Positions 33,370 through 36,595 of a DNA stretch of 36,595 nucleotides are shown here, piece by piece (the first letter of the stretch is position 1; each line of letters starts with the position of its first letter). Both the position numbers and the translations under genes were made by a program. The notes beneath the pieces are model-generated. The model ran no database searches. It was not told where the DNA came from and was given only the letters and a program-made list of their open reading frames with translations. The DNA is from Crocinitomicaceae bacterium (lineage in GTDB: Bacteria > Bacteroidota > Bacteroidia > Flavobacteriales_D > Crocinitomicaceae), in contig JAIOZF010000025.1 of NCBI GenBank assembly GCA_021740745.1, positions 1 through 36,595 on the forward strand, in the 5' to 3' direction.

Positions 33370-35965
33370 GATTTTAGTCATCGGGTGGGATGCTGCAGAA
33401 TGGTCAATAATTGAACCTTTATTGCAACAAGGTAAAATGCCTGCTTTGCAACGTTTAATGAGTGAGGGAGTTTATGGTCGTTTAAAAACATTAGATCCAC
33501 CTTTGTCTCCAATGTTATGGACTAGCATTGCTACGGGTTTAAGAGCTGATAAGCATGGTGTTTGCGGTTTTGTGGAACCCATTCCAACAGGTGAAGGTTT
33601 GCGCCCAGTAACTTCAACTTCTCGCAAGGTGAAGGCAATTTGGAACATGTTTACACAAGAAAATTTAAAATCTAACGTGGTGGCTTGGTGGCCAAGTAAT
33701 CCTGTTGAACAAATAAATGGTGTCATGGTTTCCAATTTATATCAAGTAGCAACGAAAGCTGCTCGAGAAGATTGGAAAATGCCAGATGGTACAATTCACC
33801 CCAAAGAAAAGGAAGAAGAAATGATGGAGTTTCGTGTGCATCCGCACGAAATTACCTTGAATATGGTGGCTCCATTTGTGCCGAATATAGTTGAAGATAT
33901 TGAACTCAGAAAGGATAAACGAGTTGCTAGTGTTATCAAAATAATTGCGAATGCAGCATCCGTTCATGCAGCTTCAACTCATTTAATGGAAAAAACAGAA
34001 TGGGATTTTATGGCTGTTTATCATGATGCTATTGATCACTTCTGTCACACCGCAATGCGCTATCACCCGCCTTTGCGAAAACACATCGATGAAAAGGAAT
34101 TTGATAACTTTCAACATGTTGTGGAGGCAGGTTATCAATTTCATGACATGATGCTGGAGCGAACCTTAGAATTGATTGATGACCAAACAACCGTTATTTT
34201 ACTTTCTGATCATGGATTCTATTCAGATCATCGAAGACCTTTACAAATACCAAAAGAACCTTCTGGTCCCGCGGCAGAGCATAGTCCGTATGGCGTAATT
34301 GTAATGAAAGGACCTGGAATTAAAAATACGGGAGAAGAAATAACGGGTGCATCTGTAATTGATATTACACCAACAATTCTTGCGCTTTCCGGCTTGCCGA
34401 TTGGAAATGATATGGAAGGTAAGGCCCTTACTTACGCTTTTAGCGAAGATATTCAACCTGAATTTATTCCAAGTTGGGAGAACAGAGAAGGGTTCAGTGG
34501 TATGCATGATAAAAATGTAGTCGAAGACCCTTGGGCGGCCCAAGAAGCATTGCAACAATTAGTGGAATTGGGTTATATCGAAGCAATGGATGACAATAAA
34601 CTTGAACAGGTCGCCAAAGCAAAATTGGAAAGTGATTATTATGTTGCTCGAAATATGATTGATGGCGGTCGTTTAAAAGAAGCTATTCCCATTTTCGAGC
34701 GAATATTTGCTGAATCATCTGTTATCCGATATGGCCAGCGTATGGCTTTCGCTTATTTAAGTTTAAAACGCTATGATAAAGTCGCGGAAATCATTGCTCG
34801 ATTAAAAGAAATTGAAAAAGCAGATTTAGAGGATCTTAAAAAGAAAGCACAAGAAAAAAATCCTAAGGATCCATTTTTGAATAAGGAATTTGAAGAGCCT
34901 AACTATTTAGATTTCATTGAAGGATTGATGTTACTTGCATTGAACAAGCCAGGTAAAGCGCTTCCATTGTTAGAAAAAGTACAGCAAAAAAATCCAAATA
35001 GTCTAGATGTAGCCTTGAATATTGCTAAAATTCATAAGTTAAGAAAGAGCTATTCGAAAGCTGAAAAGCAATATATAAAAGCACTCGCAATTGATGAACG
35101 CAATGCCGCTGCCCATCATGGTTTAGGAATTTGTTTGCTTCGACAAAACAAATATGATATAGCCATAGATGAATTTTTGTCGGCTTTAGAATCAAATTTT
35201 TACATGCCAAGTGTTCATTATCACTTAGGCGAAGCATTATATAAAGTAGAAGATTTTTCTGAAGCAGCGGAAGCCTTTGAAGTGGCCATTCATTTGGCAC
35301 CGGGAATGACAAAGGCGCATAAATGGTTATTCGAAATTTATACGGATAAATTGAATGATACTGAAAAAGCGTCCAAGCAAAAGGAGTTCTTAGATAATAA
35401 TATCAAAGGTGAAATTGTAGTTGTTACTGGATTGCCTAAAACTGGTTCTTCGTTGATGATGGAAATGTTACAAGTTGGAGGTATGCCAATCTTGGTGGAT
35501 GACACAGAAACTACTGATAAATCGCCGAAGAAAACAATGGAATTTGCCAAGGTCAATTTGATTCAAAAAGATATCTCTTGGATGGTTGATGCGCGTGGTA
35601 AAGCAGTGAAGATGATTGTTCAATTGCTGAATTATTTACCTCCAAACTACAATTACAAGGTAATTCAAATGAACCGTGATATATCTGAATTAATGATGTC
35701 ACAGCAAGTTCACTTAGGAAAGAAAGCGACTCCTGAGACCTTGCCATTAAAATTATTTAATAATTATTTATCTCAGCTCAGCAAACTAAATACGTGGGTT
35801 GAGGCACAACCGAATGTGCAAGTATTGAAGGTGGAGTTTGATGATTTAATTGAAAATCCGATTGAACAAGCGGAGATAATCGCAGATTTTTTAGGAGAAG
35901 AACTTGATTTCAATTCTATGGCAAAGGTTATTAACCCTGAATTAGTTAAAATCAAGAAAAAATAA
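33347..35965 (+). CDS. Alkaline phosphatase-superfamily / TPR / sulfotransferase fusion protein
   Basis: About 872 residues from ATG 33347 (MAKKLANKILVIGWDAAEWS). Residues 8-400 are a type I phosphodiesterase/nucleotide pyrophosphatase domain: metal ligand D15 (IGWDAAEW), probable nucleophile T58 (SPMLWTSIATGLRADKHG), DAIDHFCHTAMRYHP, LLSDHGFYSDH and AAEHSPYGV supply the remaining Asp/His ligands, so the two-metal site looks intact. Residues about 420-680 are helical TPR repeats (AAAHHGLGICLLRQNKYDIA). Residues about 687-872 are a sulfotransferase-like P-loop domain (VTGLPKTGSSLMMEML; VIQMNRDISELMMSQ) homologous to the product at 32658-33218. No signal peptide is seen, so it is cytoplasmic. 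A start at 33296 would deepen the overlap with the 54-aa gene to 74 bases and adds a lysine-rich extension. Substrate unknown. Confidence 0.85.
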   Translation: MAKKLANKILVIGWDAAEWSIIEPLLQQGKMPALQRLMSEGVYGRLKTLDPPLSPMLWTSIATGLRADKHGVCGFVEPIPTGEGLRPVTSTSRKVKAIWNMFTQENLKSNVVAWWPSNPVEQINGVMVSNLYQVATKAAREDWKMPDGTIHPKEKEEEMMEFRVHPHEITLNMVAPFVPNIVEDIELRKDKRVASVIKIIANAASVHAASTHLMEKTEWDFMAVYHDAIDHFCHTAMRYHPPLRKHIDEKEFDNFQHVVEAGYQFHDMMLERTLELIDDQTTVILLSDHGFYSDHRRPLQIPKEPSGPAAEHSPYGVIVMKGPGIKNTGEEITGASVIDITPTILALSGLPIGNDMEGKALTYAFSEDIQPEFIPSWENREGFSGMHDKNVVEDPWAAQEALQQLVELGYIEAMDDNKLEQVAKAKLESDYYVARNMIDGGRLKEAIPIFERIFAESSVIRYGQRMAFAYLSLKRYDKVAEIIARLKEIEKADLEDLKKKAQEKNPKDPFLNKEFEEPNYLDFIEGLMLLALNKPGKALPLLEKVQQKNPNSLDVALNIAKIHKLRKSYSKAEKQYIKALAIDERNAAAHHGLGICLLRQNKYDIAIDEFLSALESNFYMPSVHYHLGEALYKVEDFSEAAEAFEVAIHLAPGMTKAHKWLFEIYTDKLNDTEKASKQKEFLDNNIKGEIVVVTGLPKTGSSLMMEMLQVGGMPILVDDTETTDKSPKKTMEFAKVNLIQKDISWMVDARGKAVKMIVQLLNYLPPNYNYKVIQMNRDISELMMSQQVHLGKKATPETLPLKLFNNYLSQLSKLNTWVEAQPNVQVLKVEFDDLIENPIEQAEIIADFLGEELDFNSMAKVINPELVKIKKK

Positions 35966-36019
35966 TTTTTTTTATTTTAAAAAGAAACAATAAATTAGCG
36001 CAACCAAATCATTTTCTAT

Positions 36020-36595
36020 ATGAGTAAAAATACTACTAAAACAGAAAGAAATTCAAAGTTAGCAAAGTATTCAGCAGTTGCTGGAGCAGTTATTGCTTCA
36101 AGTGCTGTAAACGCACAAGTTCAATATACAGATGTTAACCCTGATGTTGTCATTGATAAAAATACGGCTCCATACCAATTAGATTTTAATGCAGATGCTA
36201 CAGTTGACTTGACATTTGCTGTAACTTCCGCACAAGGTTCTGGAACATATATGTATGGATACGTTCCAATTTCTTATACTTATCAGATCTCTTATGCTGG
36301 TGTTTCAGCTGGAGCAGGTGCACAAGTGATGGGATTTGTTTCTGGAAGTAGTTCAACATTTGCACCTAGTGCTTTAAATTCTGGTGATTTGATTAGTAAC
36401 GCAGGTATATTTGGTTCAGGCGGTGTGCTTGCTGCTGAAGGATTAATAACGGCATCAGCATTAAGTTTTACATATCCTGTCGCGCTAGGTGAGTTCCTTG
36501 GAGCAACAGATAAGTTTTTAGGAGCTAATTTTACAGTTGGACCAAATACTCACTACGGTTGGGTTCGTTTAACCGTTGCAGCTGACGCATCTACA
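36020..36595 (+). CDS. Secreted protein, C-terminus beyond the window (partial)
   Basis: An open frame of 192 codons runs from ATG 36020 to the window edge without a stop. After a basic N-terminal extension (MSKNTTKTERNSKLAKYS) comes a signal sequence (AVAGAVIASSAVNAQ, cleavage near residue 33). The next part has DVNPDVVIDKNTAPYQLDFN, and near the end GANFTVGPNTHYGWVRLTVA. This pattern of an Asp/Asn-rich start plus a HYGWVRL stretch is familiar from secreted Bacteroidota proteins that usually end in a T9SS sorting domain; that end lies outside the window. No enzyme motif is visible. Confidence 0.8.
   Translation, partial: MSKNTTKTERNSKLAKYSAVAGAVIASSAVNAQVQYTDVNPDVVIDKNTAPYQLDFNADATVDLTFAVTSAQGSGTYMYGYVPISYTYQISYAGVSAGAGAQVMGFVSGSSSTFAPSALNSGDLISNAGIFGSGGVLAAEGLITASALSFTYPVALGEFLGATDKFLGANFTVGPNTHYGWVRLTVAADAST

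Overview
The window is low-GC, densely coded DNA from a Bacteroidota bacterium, most likely order Flavobacteriales; a Crocinitomicaceae/Fluviicola-like source is my guess. The support is several proteins with signal peptides plus C-terminal type IX secretion (T9SS) sorting domains, a fused CcsBA, a fused CcoNO, a bacillithiol gene (bshB1), TAnnTTTG-type -7 promoter elements and weak Shine-Dalgarno sequences. I see no rRNA, tRNA, CRISPR array, transposase or phage gene.

Layout. 1-429: tail of an unidentified gene, then a non-coding stretch with 22-bp tandem repeats inside a larger inverted repeat. 430-4899 (+): ccsBA (cytochrome c maturation), a four-helix-bundle (S23/IVP family) gene framed by inverted heptamer arrays, and bshB1. 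4935-13684 (mostly -): a GreA-like factor, a GT4 glycosyltransferase, a cysteine desulfurase, a NYN-LOTUS protein, a PorE-like TPR/PD40/OmpA protein, a nine-repeat TPR protein, an unknown coiled-coil protein and a VWA protein. 13746-24271 (-): a complete microaerobic cbb3 oxidase locus in the order hemN-ccoI-ccoS-ccoNO-ccoQ-ccoP-ccoG-ccoH-SafE-like. A divergent Crp/Fnr regulator (24389-25081, +) reads away from hemN. 25092-27542 (-): paaA-(GreA-like)-paaB-paaC. 27699-31050 (-): two T9SS cargo genes, one a lysyl oxidase with every catalytic residue I can check. 31220-36595 (+): a DUF983 protein, a T9SS cargo protein, a three-gene overlapping operon (sulfotransferase-like protein, 54-aa protein, alkaline-phosphatase/TPR/sulfotransferase fusion), and a secreted protein cut by the window end.

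How the genes fit together. The centre of the window is a low-oxygen respiration module: regulator, heme synthesis (hemN), copper delivery (ccoI, perhaps the SafE-like protein), oxidase subunits and assembly factors, with ccsBA 14 kb away able to mature the c-type hemes. Twelve-base palindromes of the form TGA(T/C)-N4-(A/G)TCA lie 55-71 bases upstream of ccoS, hemN/fnr, the unknown coiled-coil gene and the DUF983/lysyl oxidase pair. In three cases a Bacteroidota -7 element ends 37 bases from the palindrome centre. I infer a local Fnr regulon that includes genes of unknown function.

The least familiar parts are the sulfotransferase/54-aa/phosphodiesterase-TPR-sulfotransferase operon, the GreA-like protein inside the paa operon (with a paralogue elsewhere in the window), and the secreted lysyl oxidase.
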